DNA from: UMGS1387 sp045539625
GTDB taxonomy: Bacteria > Bacillota > Clostridia > Oscillospirales > CAG-382
Assembly (NCBI GenBank): GCA_045539625.1
Contig: JAZQFS010000005.1
Coordinates: 1 to 48,206 of the forward strand
Length of the DNA: 48,206 bases
Direction of reading: 5' to 3'
The notes beneath the pieces were generated by a model, which was given only the letters and a program-made list of their open reading frames with translations, did not search any database and was not told where the DNA came from. The position numbers and the translations under genes were made by a program. Within the stretch, counting starts at the first letter, position 1. Every line of letters begins with the position of its first letter. Of this stretch, positions 33,402 to 41,236 are shown in pieces.

Positions 33402-35882
33402 GTGCAGGATAATAAGGAACGTCTTGAAAATAAGGACGTATCGGTTGAGAATGAAGAAAAAATCTCCCAAGTTATGGAAAATCAGGAAAGTCTTTTCGGT
33501 GGTGACGAGGTGTTTACCGAAGCTATCGTTGTAGAAAAGGAAGAAATACCCGTTGATTCTTCCACGGATGCAGAGAAAACTCTGTCAAGCAACGGAGATA
33601 CAGCGGTGTTCAGCTTTGCAAAGGAAAAGCCTCAGGGCTCGGAAATAGGTCACGAGGAGCTTACGGTATCGGATATCGAAAGCAGTGCAAAGGAGTATTA
33701 CAACGCCAATCACGCAGGCGATATAGAAGATAAGGTAAAGCAGCTCACCAATCTTGCAAACAGCGGCTTTGGTGACGAAGACACACCTTCCGATGTGTTT
33801 ATCCCCAATGAAGCCGATGAAGACGAGGATAAGAAAAAGGATAAGAAGAAAAAGAAAAAACGCGGTTATGTTTCAAATGACGATATGGAGCTTTTGTCAG
33901 GTCTTGGCGGTGAAACGCTTCACCCGTCAGCAGATTCTTCTTCACCTGTTGTGGAGGAAAAGCAGGAAGATGACGTAACCGAGGTTACCGAAAAGGAAGA
34001 AATACCTGTAAATCAGGACGAATTTGACGATGCAGTTGAATTTGATGAGGTCGATGACGGAATCACCGAGGAAGAAAAGCAGCTTTTTGCAGCTCTTGGC
34101 GGCGGTGAGGAAGAGGACGCAGGCAAGCACTTCAAAAAGTACGAGGATATGTACGAAAACGATGAGGAAGAGGATGAGTACACCTCACGTGAGCAGGACG
34201 GCACAATCCTTATGGGACTTAGAAAAAAGGCAATGTCGGGTATGCTTTCCGTTTTCCTTACACTTGTTGCCGCAATGGTATGTGTATTCTTTGAAACGGC
34301 TGCGGTAACATCACTTCCGAATCCCGCAGTGCTTGAAGCGGGAAAATTCGGTGTTACATATTCAATGGCAATGCTTCAGCTTCTTTTCCTGTGCGTGCTG
34401 TTCAATCTTGACGGCGTAAAGCGTGCATTCAAGGCGCTTCGTCCGTCGAAGCCCGGTGCAGAAGGCTTTGCAGCGGTTGCTGTGTGCGTTTGTACACTTC
34501 ATTCCGTTGTATCCTGTATTACCGTAGGTACAGACCTTTCTCTTCGTTCATACTGTTCTGCAGGCTGTATAGCAATGGTGCTTCTGTCCTTTAACAGCTT
34601 TTTTAAAGCACAGACCACATTAAGCTCATTCTGTATAGCGGCATCCAAAAAGCCGAAGTTTTCATGTGAAATACTTGACAGAGCCGGCGAGGAATCGGTA
34701 TGTCTTGAGTCACTTCTTGACGATGAATCCGTTGCGGCGACTGTAGGAAAGAGCGAATTTGTTGAGGGCTTCTTTAAAAAGGTGCGTACAAATCCCAAAG
34801 CTGCCGGTGACAGTGTAAAACGTATTATTATAGTTGAAACAGTTGCGGCATTTATAGGAATTGCGGCAGGACTTTTGTCGGCAAGCTTTTACGAGGGCTT
34901 CTCGGCGTTTGCCGTGGTGTCGCTTGTGTCACTTCCCGTAAACAGCCTTCTTGCAACCTCACTTCCGTTCTTCAAGGCAAACTCCAAGGCGATGGATACC
35001 CAGACAGCATATCTGGGTGAGGCGGTTTGCGATGCTTATGAGGATGCAAATGTTATTTCCTTTGACGATACAGAGGTATTTCCTCCCAAGGGCGTCAAGG
35101 TTTCAAGCATCAAAACATATGAAAATAACCGTATAGATAAGGTTATACTTTATATGGCAAGAATATTTGACGAGCTTCGCGGACCTTTGTCCTTTGTATT
35201 TGCAAACTCGGTGCAGAATATTGACGAAGTAGTAGGCAAGGCACAGATAAAAGAGGTGCTTGATAACGGAATAAGAGCTGATATTGACGGCAAGAGCATA
35301 ATTGTGGGTAAGAGCGACTTTATGACAGCAAATGAGCTTTGTCCCGTTGTTGATAATATTGACGAGGCGTTTGTTGGCTCAATGGGCAATATTGTTTATA
35401 TGGCTGTTGACGGCTCGCTTGCGGCAAAGTTTTATATCAAGTATGCCATCAACAAGGAATTTGAAGCAATGCTTCGTTCCTTCTATGATGCAGGTGTTGG
35501 AGTTGGTATAAAGACACTTGATCCGGGTATTACCAAAGAGTTTGTTGAGGGCTTCCTCAGAAATACAAATTACCCAATAGTTGTAATCAGCAAGACCAAA
35601 GAGTGTGCAGGTATTTCCAAGGTAGCTGAAAAAACAAAGAGTACAATTATTTCGCTGTCGGGCGTACATAATTTCCTTAAGGGCTTTATCAGAGCAGATA
35701 AGCTGAGAAATATTTATCGTACAAACTTCAGCTTTGCACTTATTTCCATGATTTTGGGATTTGTTATCTCGACAGCAGGTGTGCTGATGCTGGGAAGCGG
35801 TGCTATGAGTGTTCTGTTTATTGCAATATTCCAGATTATCTGGTGTCTTCCTGCAATACTTGTTTCGGCGTTTTCAACGTAA
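33402..35882 (+). CDS. Degenerate P-type ATPase-like membrane protein with long acidic N-terminus
   Basis: An 826-residue protein; the GTG at 33402 behind AAGGAGG is chosen, because earlier in-frame codons lie inside rlmB. Residues 1-270 are acidic and probably disordered, with an Asp/Lys cluster near 140-155 and repeated motifs. Eight predicted helices follow (about 278-298, 318-336, 355-376, 384-401, two in 475-524, 778-797, 802-824). The loop between helices 6 and 7 (about 525-777) follows the order of a P-type ATPase P/N domain: TAYLGEAVCDAYEDANVISF precedes DDTEV (555-559) where DKTGT is expected; GIRADIDGKSIIVGKSDFM resembles the nucleotide-binding domain; IKTLDPGI stands where MLTGDN is expected. 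Asp and Thr of the phosphorylation motif remain, but Lys and Gly are lost, there is no TGE actuator motif and no GDGxND. Probably a pseudo-transporter. Co-transcribed with rlmB. Confidence 0.7.
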   Translation: MQDNKERLENKDVSVENEEKISQVMENQESLFGGDEVFTEAIVVEKEEIPVDSSTDAEKTLSSNGDTAVFSFAKEKPQGSEIGHEELTVSDIESSAKEYYNANHAGDIEDKVKQLTNLANSGFGDEDTPSDVFIPNEADEDEDKKKDKKKKKKRGYVSNDDMELLSGLGGETLHPSADSSSPVVEEKQEDDVTEVTEKEEIPVNQDEFDDAVEFDEVDDGITEEEKQLFAALGGGEEEDAGKHFKKYEDMYENDEEEDEYTSREQDGTILMGLRKKAMSGMLSVFLTLVAAMVCVFFETAAVTSLPNPAVLEAGKFGVTYSMAMLQLLFLCVLFNLDGVKRAFKALRPSKPGAEGFAAVAVCVCTLHSVVSCITVGTDLSLRSYCSAGCIAMVLLSFNSFFKAQTTLSSFCIAASKKPKFSCEILDRAGEESVCLESLLDDESVAATVGKSEFVEGFFKKVRTNPKAAGDSVKRIIIVETVAAFIGIAAGLLSASFYEGFSAFAVVSLVSLPVNSLLATSLPFFKANSKAMDTQTAYLGEAVCDAYEDANVISFDDTEVFPPKGVKVSSIKTYENNRIDKVILYMARIFDELRGPLSFVFANSVQNIDEVVGKAQIKEVLDNGIRADIDGKSIIVGKSDFMTANELCPVVDNIDEAFVGSMGNIVYMAVDGSLAAKFYIKYAINKEFEAMLRSFYDAGVGVGIKTLDPGITKEFVEGFLRNTNYPIVVISKTKECAGISKVAEKTKSTIISLSGVHNFLKGFIRADKLRNIYRTNFSFALISMILGFVISTAGVLMLGSGAMSVLFIAIFQIIWCLPAILVSAFST

Positions 35883-35890
35883 AAGTAAGA

Positions 35891-35926
35891 GGGGCTGTAT
35901 CTTTTGATACAGCCCTGTGTTTGTCA
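35891..35926 (+). terminator. Terminator after the P-type ATPase-like gene
   Basis: Ten-bp stem GGGCTGTATC/GATACAGCCC with a TTTT loop and TGTGTTTG tail, 9 nt after the stop. Confidence 0.8.
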
Positions 35927-35944
35927 AAATATAAATGTTGGTCG

Positions 35945-35974
35945 GGGACGGAGCTTAACCGTCCCATTTTTTGT
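35945..35974 (+). terminator. Second tandem terminator
   Basis: GGGACGG/CCGTCCC stem with 7-nt loop and ATTTTTTG tail; better T-run than the first, so it may serve as backup. Confidence 0.75.
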
Positions 35975-36000
35975 CAAGGTGATAATTTTTGATGCAGGGC

Positions 36001-36028
36001 AAAAAAATCCCCCGACTGTATGTCGGGG
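36001..36028 (-). terminator. Terminator of the TIM-barrel isomerase gene
   Basis: On the minus strand CCCCGAC-ATACA-GTCGGGG followed by GATTTTTTT. It lies 13 nt past the stop. Confidence 0.9.
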
Positions 36029-36040
36029 AAAGTATGTCAA

Positions 36041-36883
36041 TTAAAGTCTGTCAAGCACACCCACAAGAGCTTCATAAGCAATTGCATATGTCTTCTGCTT
36101 TTCTTCAGGGAAGCTCTTTACAAGCTCGCTTGCATCTTCGGGAACAGCATATTTGAAAAGGTGAGGCTCAAGGCTGAGATAGCCGTCAAAGCCGTTTTTG
36201 TAAAGGTCACGTAAGATTTCTTCAATCTTGCCGTCGCCCATACCTGCAGGAAGAACGCCTACGCCCTTCTTGTTGTCCTTGATGTGAATATACTCAATGT
36301 AAGGCTTCAACATTTCGTAAGCTTCCATTGTTTCCTGGTCACATTCTATGAAGTTGGAAAAGTCAAATACAGCTCTGAAATTAGGTGACTGAATCTTTTC
36401 AAAGAGCACCTTGCATCTTCTTGCTATGTTGCCGTAAATGCCCTTTTCGTTTTCATGAAGGAGAACAACGCCTTCCTCTTCAGCATACTTTACCATAAGT
36501 GTAAGCTTTTCAACAACAAAGTCTGTGTATGTATCGTAGTCCTCGCCTTCGGGAAGAAAGAAGGAAAACATTCTGATATATTTTGCACCGATTGCCTTTG
36601 CAACTCTCACGGTGTTTTTGAACAGGTCAAAGTGTGCTTCAAAATCGTCCTCAGGCTTGATTTTGCCTATAGGTGAGCCAATGGAAGAGGCTGTGATGCC
36701 GTAGTTTTCCATGATTGCACAAAGCTCCGCTGTTTCTTCTTCGTTAAGGGAAGAGATGTTCTTGCCGTTTACAATTCTGGGTTCGTAAAACTCAACACCA
36801 AGTCTTGAGATAGTCTCAAACTGGGTAACAATGTCAGATGAGGCTTCATCGCAAAAGCCTGAAATTTTATAATTCTTGTACAT
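36041..36883 (-). CDS. Sugar phosphate isomerase/epimerase family (AP endonuclease 2-like TIM barrel)
   Basis: A 280-residue xylose-isomerase-like TIM barrel. Metal-binding positions are expected at Glu in LLHENEKG, Asp in FRAVFDFSNF, His in YIHIKDNK and Glu in LSLEPH. The family covers tagatose/psicose epimerases, inosose isomerases and 2-keto-myo-inositol dehydratases; substrate not identifiable. No signal peptide. RBS GGAGG. Single gene with its own promoter and terminator. Confidence 0.88.
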   Translation of the reverse strand: MYKNYKISGFCDEASSDIVTQFETISRLGVEFYEPRIVNGKNISSLNEEETAELCAIMENYGITASSIGSPIGKIKPEDDFEAHFDLFKNTVRVAKAIGAKYIRMFSFFLPEGEDYDTYTDFVVEKLTLMVKYAEEEGVVLLHENEKGIYGNIARRCKVLFEKIQSPNFRAVFDFSNFIECDQETMEAYEMLKPYIEYIHIKDNKKGVGVLPAGMGDGKIEEILRDLYKNGFDGYLSLEPHLFKYAVPEDASELVKSFPEEKQKTYAIAYEALVGVLDRL

Positions 36884-36926
36884 TTTAAAACCTCCAATAA
36901 TTATCTGAATTTATTTTATCACGTAA

Positions 36927-36955
36927 TGTATATGAATTCAAGCATTTAATGTCAA
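36927..36955 (-). promoter_or_regulatory. Promoter of the TIM-barrel isomerase gene
   Basis: On the minus strand TTGACA (36955-36950), 17-nt spacer, TATACA (36932-36927), about 44 nt before the start codon. Confidence 0.65.
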
Positions 36956-36990
36956 GTGTGAACGATATTGATATTATTGATAAAATAAGA

Positions 36991-37009
36991 CGTACATTTT
37001 TGATGTACG
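36991..37009 (-). terminator. Terminator of the obg operon
   Basis: On the minus strand CGTACAT/ATGTACG (7 bp, five-nt loop) followed by TCTTATTTTA. It lies 28 nt after the stop of the alkaline-phosphatase-like gene. Confidence 0.75.
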
Positions 37010-37036
37010 CCTGTTTCTGCTGTAATTACATTAAAA

Positions 37037-37837
37037 TCACAGTGCCCTGTAAGCTCTGTAAAGATGAACAATGTTTAAATCCTCGTCCATATCAAGACCG
37101 TGTGAGCCGCAGCCGCCGTCGATTTCGTGGCAGCCGTGATCCATGGCAAAGCCCACAAGCGTGTTGTGATTTGTCCAATAAGTCCTGATAAGCTCGTTGA
37201 ATATGGCAAATGTTCTTGAATTGCATCTAAGCTCTCCCAGTGCCTCAACACTTTCGGGACCGTACTTGTGCATAACGCTGTCGTAGTTGCCGTTGTAAAC
37301 AACATATAAATCGTACTTGTCTTCCTTGATAAGCTGCGACACCTTTGCATTGATTTGGTGGGGATTGTCAAACAGGAAATAATCCATATTTCTTTCAAGA
37401 AAAATCTTGCCGATGCTGCACTCCTTGTCTGCAACAATAACACATCTTTTGCCTGCCTTGATAAATGCATCAAAGATGGTGTCAATCCTGAGTACGGGCT
37501 TTTCATACTTCTGAATACCGTGAACACTTGGTTGTGTACCTGTATACATAGTTGCAAAGCAAACGGGGGTAACCGACGGCATAACGGTACACATGGGAAG
37601 CATAAGCTCGGATATGGCTGTCGCTTCCTTTGTAAGAAAAGGATACTTTTCGTAAATCCACTGCGCTACCGCATCGGGATTGTACATAAACAGCCTGTCC
37701 GCTTTTTTGCCGTCAAAAGCCTTGTCAACATACTCACATAGAGTCTCATTTCTGTCCGAGGCTTTTTCGGGAGCATCAACGCCCATACCGTAGCACAATG
37801 CGGCGCAAAGTGTGTCAAGAGATACCTGATTTGCCAT
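37037..37837 (-). CDS. Alkaline phosphatase superfamily protein (phosphodiesterase/phosphatase-like)
   Basis: A 266-residue protein. MPSVTPVCFATMYTGTQPSVHGI (about 86-108) matches the nucleophile region of nucleotide pyrophosphatase/phosphodiesterase-type enzymes, with the nucleophile probably Thr/Ser in SVTPVCFA; YNGNYDSVMHKYG and FAMDHGCHEIDGGCGSHG supply the Asp/His metal ligands. No signal peptide, and shorter than typical family members (about 400), so it is a minimal cytoplasmic version. It begins 15 nt after obg and shares its transcript. The substrate is unknown. Confidence 0.8.
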   Translation of the reverse strand: MANQVSLDTLCAALCYGMGVDAPEKASDRNETLCEYVDKAFDGKKADRLFMYNPDAVAQWIYEKYPFLTKEATAISELMLPMCTVMPSVTPVCFATMYTGTQPSVHGIQKYEKPVLRIDTIFDAFIKAGKRCVIVADKECSIGKIFLERNMDYFLFDNPHQINAKVSQLIKEDKYDLYVVYNGNYDSVMHKYGPESVEALGELRCNSRTFAIFNELIRTYWTNHNTLVGFAMDHGCHEIDGGCGSHGLDMDEDLNIVHLYRAYRAL

Positions 37838-37852
37838 CTTAATTACCTCGTA

Positions 37853-39139
37853 TTACTTGTAGTAGTCAAATTCAACATCATAAATGTTTACCGTGTCGCC
37901 GTCCTTGATGCCTTTTTCTTCAAGAGCAGCTATGATGCCGCTGTTGCGAAGTACCTTCTGGAAGTAGGAGGAGGACTCGTAGTCGTTGAAGTTGATGGAC
38001 TCAATAACCTTGACAATTCTGGGAGCCTCAACGTAGTAAACGCCGTTGACATTCTTAACGGTGATTTCCTCTGATTCAAGGTCAACGGTGGTTTCTTCTT
38101 CAACCACATAGTCAGCTTCGTAAATCTTAAGGGGAGGAAGGTTACAAAGCTTTTTTGCAATAAGCTCTTTAAGCTCGTCTGTGCCTTCTCCGATACCTGC
38201 ACACATAAAAACTATGGGAATATCGTTGTCTTTGGCGAACTTTTCAAGCTTTTCCTTGTTTTCTTCGCTCATCATATCAATTTTGTTTGCCGCAATTATG
38301 CGGGGACGGCTTGCAAGCTCGGGACTGTACTTTTCCAATTCCTCGTTGATAACAAGTATGTCGTCAACAGGATCTCTTCCCTCAATGCCTGAAGCGTCAA
38401 CTACGTTTACAAGCAGTCTGCAACGCTCAACGTGACGAAGGAACTGATGCCCCAAGCCTTCGCCTGCACTTGCACCCTCGATAAGACCGGGAATGTCCGC
38501 AAGAACATAGCTTCCTGCCTTTGCATCAACAACGCCCAGAATAGGGGAGAGGGTGGTGAAGTGATATTCTGCAATTTTGGGCTTTGCCGCACTTACCATT
38601 GAAACGATAGTGCTCTTGCCTGCACTTGGCATACCAACAAGACCTGCATCTGCAAGCATTTTAAGCTCAAGCTCGACTTCCATTTCCTTGCCCTTGATGC
38701 CTGCCTTTGCAAAGTTGGGAGCCTGTCTTACGGGATTTGCGAAGTGAGTGTTGCCAAAACCGCCTTTACCTCCCTTGAGAATGGTAAATCTGCCTGTTTC
38801 GGCAACGTCTGCATCAGACATATCCTTTATGATTCTGCCGCTTTGAGCGTCCTTTATGATAGTTCCGGGTGGAACGGGAATTTCGATGTTTTCGGCAGTT
38901 GCACCGTGGAATTTCTTGGCTGTGCCGTCACCGCCGTTGGGTGCTACAAATTTTCTTCTGTACTTAAAGTCAAGAAGGGTGTTCTTACCCTCGTCCGCAA
39001 CAAATATTACGTCTCCGCCTTTTCCGCCGTCACCGCCGTCGGGACCGCCGTGGGAAACATACTTTTCACGTCTGAAGGAAACACAGCCGTTTCCGCCGTT
39101 GCCTGCTTTGATGTATATTTTTACTTTATCTATAAACAT
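37853..39139 (-). CDS. obg: GTPase Obg (ObgE/CgtA)
   Basis: A 428-residue protein with three domains: glycine-rich Obg fold (about 1-158, AGNGGNGCVSFRREKY), G domain (GMPSAGKST near residue 165, DIPGLIEGASAG, NKID) and the C-terminal OCT domain (about 345-428). Obg acts in late 50S assembly and stringent response. The ATG at 39139 behind GGAGG gives the family N-terminus MFIDKVKIYIKAGNGG; the upstream extension does not look like protein. rplU-prp-rpmA-obg is the conserved Firmicutes order, here kept with a 209-nt leader between rpmA and obg. Confidence 0.95.
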   Translation of the reverse strand: MFIDKVKIYIKAGNGGNGCVSFRREKYVSHGGPDGGDGGKGGDVIFVADEGKNTLLDFKYRRKFVAPNGGDGTAKKFHGATAENIEIPVPPGTIIKDAQSGRIIKDMSDADVAETGRFTILKGGKGGFGNTHFANPVRQAPNFAKAGIKGKEMEVELELKMLADAGLVGMPSAGKSTIVSMVSAAKPKIAEYHFTTLSPILGVVDAKAGSYVLADIPGLIEGASAGEGLGHQFLRHVERCRLLVNVVDASGIEGRDPVDDILVINEELEKYSPELASRPRIIAANKIDMMSEENKEKLEKFAKDNDIPIVFMCAGIGEGTDELKELIAKKLCNLPPLKIYEADYVVEEETTVDLESEEITVKNVNGVYYVEAPRIVKVIESINFNDYESSSYFQKVLRNSGIIAALEEKGIKDGDTVNIYDVEFDYYK

Positions 39140-39208
39140 AAATCTACCTCCGTTAGTTAGTTTATGTTGAGTGAGTCTTACTTTTCTTGAAAGAAAAGAA
39201 AGCAAAAG

Positions 39209-39234
39209 AACTTTAACTTGGCTGTCGCCGTTGT
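39209..39234 (-). repeat. 26-nt leader repeat upstream of obg
   Basis: Matches 43149-43174 upstream of nadA at 24 of 26 positions, core GGCTGTCGCCGTTGT on the plus strand. On the minus strand it is followed after about 6-10 nt by a hairpin CTTTTCTT-TC-AAGAAAAG (39200-39183). It lies 70 nt upstream of the obg start. Confidence 0.75.
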
Positions 39235-39298
39235 TTAACGAGGCTCTACCACAAATTTAATTTTCAGGAAATACACAGTTTTCCCGAAAAGAAGAAGC

Positions 39299-39328
39299 AA
39301 AGGCTGTCAGGGTATCCCAACAGCCTTA
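39299..39328 (-). terminator. Terminator after rpmA
   Basis: AAGGCTGT/ACAGCCTT stem with an inner GGG/CCC pairing; on the minus strand it is followed by TTGCTTCTTCTTTT. The imperfect T-run may allow readthrough to obg. Confidence 0.7.
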
Positions 39329-39348
39329 AGTCCCATTATTTACAAAGC

Positions 39349-39627
39349 TTATGCTTCGTATACGCTTACGCGCTTCTTTCCACCAGCCATGTGTTCAAAC
39401 TTTACCTTACCTGCGATAAGAGCAAAGAGTGTATCGTCTGTACCGATACCAACATTGTTGCCGGGATGGATATGTGTACCGCGCTGTCTTACAATGATGT
39501 TACCTGCAAGAACAGGCTGTCCGTCTGCTCTCTTTACACCGAGTCTCTTGGATTCGGAATCACGGCCGTTCTTTGTAGAACCTACACCTTTTTTATGAGC
39601 AAAAAACTGAATGCTTAATCTTAACAT
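39349..39627 (-). CDS. rpmA: 50S ribosomal protein L27
   Basis: A 92-residue L27 with the Firmicutes N-terminal extension MLRLSIQFFAHKKG. In such bacteria protease Prp cuts between Phe and Ala to expose the AHKKG terminus that reaches the peptidyl-transferase centre (known in Staphylococcus). The prp gene lies 4 nt upstream. The remaining sequence (GSTKNGRDSESKRLG, VLAGNIIVRQRGT) is standard. Confidence 0.97.
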   Translation of the reverse strand: MLRLSIQFFAHKKGVGSTKNGRDSESKRLGVKRADGQPVLAGNIIVRQRGTHIHPGNNVGIGTDDTLFALIAGKVKFEHMAGGKKRVSVYEA

Positions 39628-39631
39628 TATC

Positions 39632-39967
39632 TTACACCTCCGTTGAAATTGTTACGTATTCGGGATAAGCCTCTGCCAAATCACTGACATAGCTTTTATA
39701 CCCTTCTGCCACACGCTTAATATCGTTCTTTCTCTTGATGTTGCCATCGCTTTCGAGAATTACGATGTTGACGCTTGGCACATCTTCATCGACCTCAAGT
39801 GAAAGGTCAATTCCGAACTGTTCGAGAATGTTTACCACAAGCTCCGTTGCACTGCTTACTGCGGCACAGATTATGTCCGAGCCTTCCTCAGCATACCCCG
39901 AATGACCTTCGGTGCTGATTCTTGCATAAACAGTTTCTTCGCTTTGTGTAAAAGTTACTCTCGTCAT
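39632..39967 (-). CDS. prp: Ribosomal-processing cysteine protease Prp
   Basis: A 111-residue protein with the conserved His22 (EGHSGYAEEG) and Cys34 (DIICAAVS) catalytic pair, spaced 12 residues as in the family. It removes the N-terminal extension of L27. The gene lies between rplU and rpmA, the usual arrangement, 5 nt and 4 nt from its neighbours. Confidence 0.95.
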   Translation of the reverse strand: MTRVTFTQSEETVYARISTEGHSGYAEEGSDIICAAVSSATELVVNILEQFGIDLSLEVDEDVPSVNIVILESDGNIKRKNDIKRVAEGYKSYVSDLAEAYPEYVTISTEV

Positions 39968-39972
39968 TTTTC

Positions 39973-40269
39973 TTAGCCTATCTTAGTGATCTGTACCTTA
40001 GAGTAGGGCTGTCTGTGTCCCTGCTTCTTCTTTTCGCCCTTCTTGGACTTGTACTTGAACACTACGATCTTCTTTGCCTTTGCATTTCTGAGAACAGTAC
40101 CTTCAGCCTTAACGCCTGTATCGCCTGTCTTGATACCGTCATCTGTGGAAACTGCAATAACGTCAAAAGAAACCTTTTCATTTTCTTCTACGCCGAGCTT
40201 CTCAACGAAAATGATGTCGCCTTCCTGAACCTTATACTGCTTTCCGCCTGTAGTAATGATTGCGTACAC
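39973..40269 (-). CDS. rplU: 50S ribosomal protein L21
   Basis: A 98-residue L21 (YAIITTGGKQYKVQEGD, C-terminal KKGHRQPYSKVQI-type tail with KKKQGHRQPY). The GTG at 40269 is chosen with AAGGAGG 8 nt upstream; an in-frame GTG at 40278 overlaps the RBS. First gene of the rplU-prp-rpmA operon. Confidence 0.96.
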   Translation of the reverse strand: MYAIITTGGKQYKVQEGDIIFVEKLGVEENEKVSFDVIAVSTDDGIKTGDTGVKAEGTVLRNAKAKKIVVFKYKSKKGEKKKQGHRQPYSKVQITKIG

Positions 40270-40278
40270 GAAAAGCAC

Positions 40279-40378
40279 CTCCTTAATTAATAGAACTCGC
40301 TGAACACGGGCTTTTGCTCTGCTTTTTATATTCCAAAAAAGTCCGCAAAATTACCTGCCCTTATCATGCGGCTTTGTT
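40279..40378 (-). ncRNA. Probable L21 leader (autoregulatory mRNA structure)
   Basis: About 100 nt of leader between the promoter and rplU. On the minus strand CCGCA (40371-40367) pairs with TGCGG (40347-40343) around GGGCAGGTAA, and further complementary stretches (AGCAAAAGCCCG) follow, in agreement with the L21 leader described upstream of Firmicutes rplU. Exact boundaries are approximate. Confidence 0.6.
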
Positions 40379-40407
40379 AGTATACCATATGTTTTGCCGT
40401 TTGTCAA
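40379..40407 (-). promoter_or_regulatory. Sigma-A promoter of rplU-prp-rpmA
   Basis: On the minus strand TTGACA (40407-40402), 17-nt spacer, TATACT (40384-40379). Near consensus, as expected for ribosomal protein genes. Confidence 0.9.
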
Positions 40408-40429
40408 GGGTTTTTATAAAAGTTTTTTC

Positions 40430-41119
40430 TCACTTTTGAACTGTTGCTTCCTCCACGGAAATGCTTTCTTCTCCGATGCTTTCCGCAATTTCATTTAACA
40501 GCATTTCAAAGTGCTCTTCGCTGTTTTTTACGAAGGTCATATGAGCACTTATTACGTTTTCACCGTATTGGCTGAAAGAAACGACAGAAGAAAATTCGCC
40601 GTCATATTCCAGGAATACCGCAAAGTCCTCTTCAAAGTCGGACGGCTGAATATAACCTCTGCTGTTGTTGAGAACGGTGGTTGCGGCAATCATCTTTGCA
40701 CCGAAGCGGGCATTTATCATCGAGGCAAAATTGTTAACGCTGAAGCGGTTAAGCTCAATAATCTTTTCAAAAGCAAAATCTGCCTCGTCTTCGGGATAGT
40801 TTGCCCTCATAAATTCCAAAATCTTGTCCTTGTGAAGGTAGATGTATTTAACGCTTTTGGGTGCATCGTAATCAACTTCCGCTATTGAAGCAATTTGTTC
40901 GGCAACCTCACCGTCACCTGTGTACATAGAAACAAATTCCTTTGACTTTGCAAGCTCTGCCGACTGCTTTGTAAGCTTTATGGCTTCATCTATGTAAAAG
41001 CTTTCGCTTGCTTCGGGAATTTCCACGGTAAATGGGGAATCTGTGTTTTTATTTTCCTTGACTGTACAGCCCGAAAGAGCAAGAAGTGTCACAGCAAGGA
41101 TAAGCATAAGTTTTTTCAT
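40430..41119 (-). CDS. Predicted lipoprotein of unknown function, DUF4358-like
   Basis: A 229-residue protein with signal peptide and lipobox LSGC (Cys about residue 18). The mature part is mixed alpha/beta, with ENVISAHMTFV near the end. It resembles DUF4358-type lipoproteins of Clostridia, but I am not certain. The ATG at 41119 (AAAGGAGG upstream) is preferred over the longer reading from 41164. It has its own promoter and no evident partner. Confidence 0.65.
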   Translation of the reverse strand: MKKLMLILAVTLLALSGCTVKENKNTDSPFTVEIPEASESFYIDEAIKLTKQSAELAKSKEFVSMYTGDGEVAEQIASIAEVDYDAPKSVKYIYLHKDKILEFMRANYPEDEADFAFEKIIELNRFSVNNFASMINARFGAKMIAATTVLNNSRGYIQPSDFEEDFAVFLEYDGEFSSVVSFSQYGENVISAHMTFVKNSEEHFEMLLNEIAESIGEESISVEEATVQK

Positions 41120-41154
41120 ATTATTATCCTCCTTTGAATATTTTTTATAGCTGA

Positions 41155-41183
41155 ATTGTACCACATATACCTCTTACTGTCAA
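41155..41183 (-). promoter_or_regulatory. Sigma-A promoter of the DUF4358-like lipoprotein gene
   Basis: On the minus strand TTGACA (41183-41178), 17-nt spacer, TACAAT (41160-41155). The -35 box directly abuts the T-run of the preceding terminator. Confidence 0.85.
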
Positions 41184-41212
41184 TAAAAAAGGACGGCTTT
41201 TTACAGCCGTCC
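41184..41212 (-). terminator. Terminator of the nadA-lipoprotein transcript
   Basis: On the minus strand GGACGGCT/AGCCGTCC with a 6-nt loop and TTTTTTATT. Confidence 0.9.
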
Positions 41213-41236
41213 CGAAAGTGATATTTTTTTTACCGA

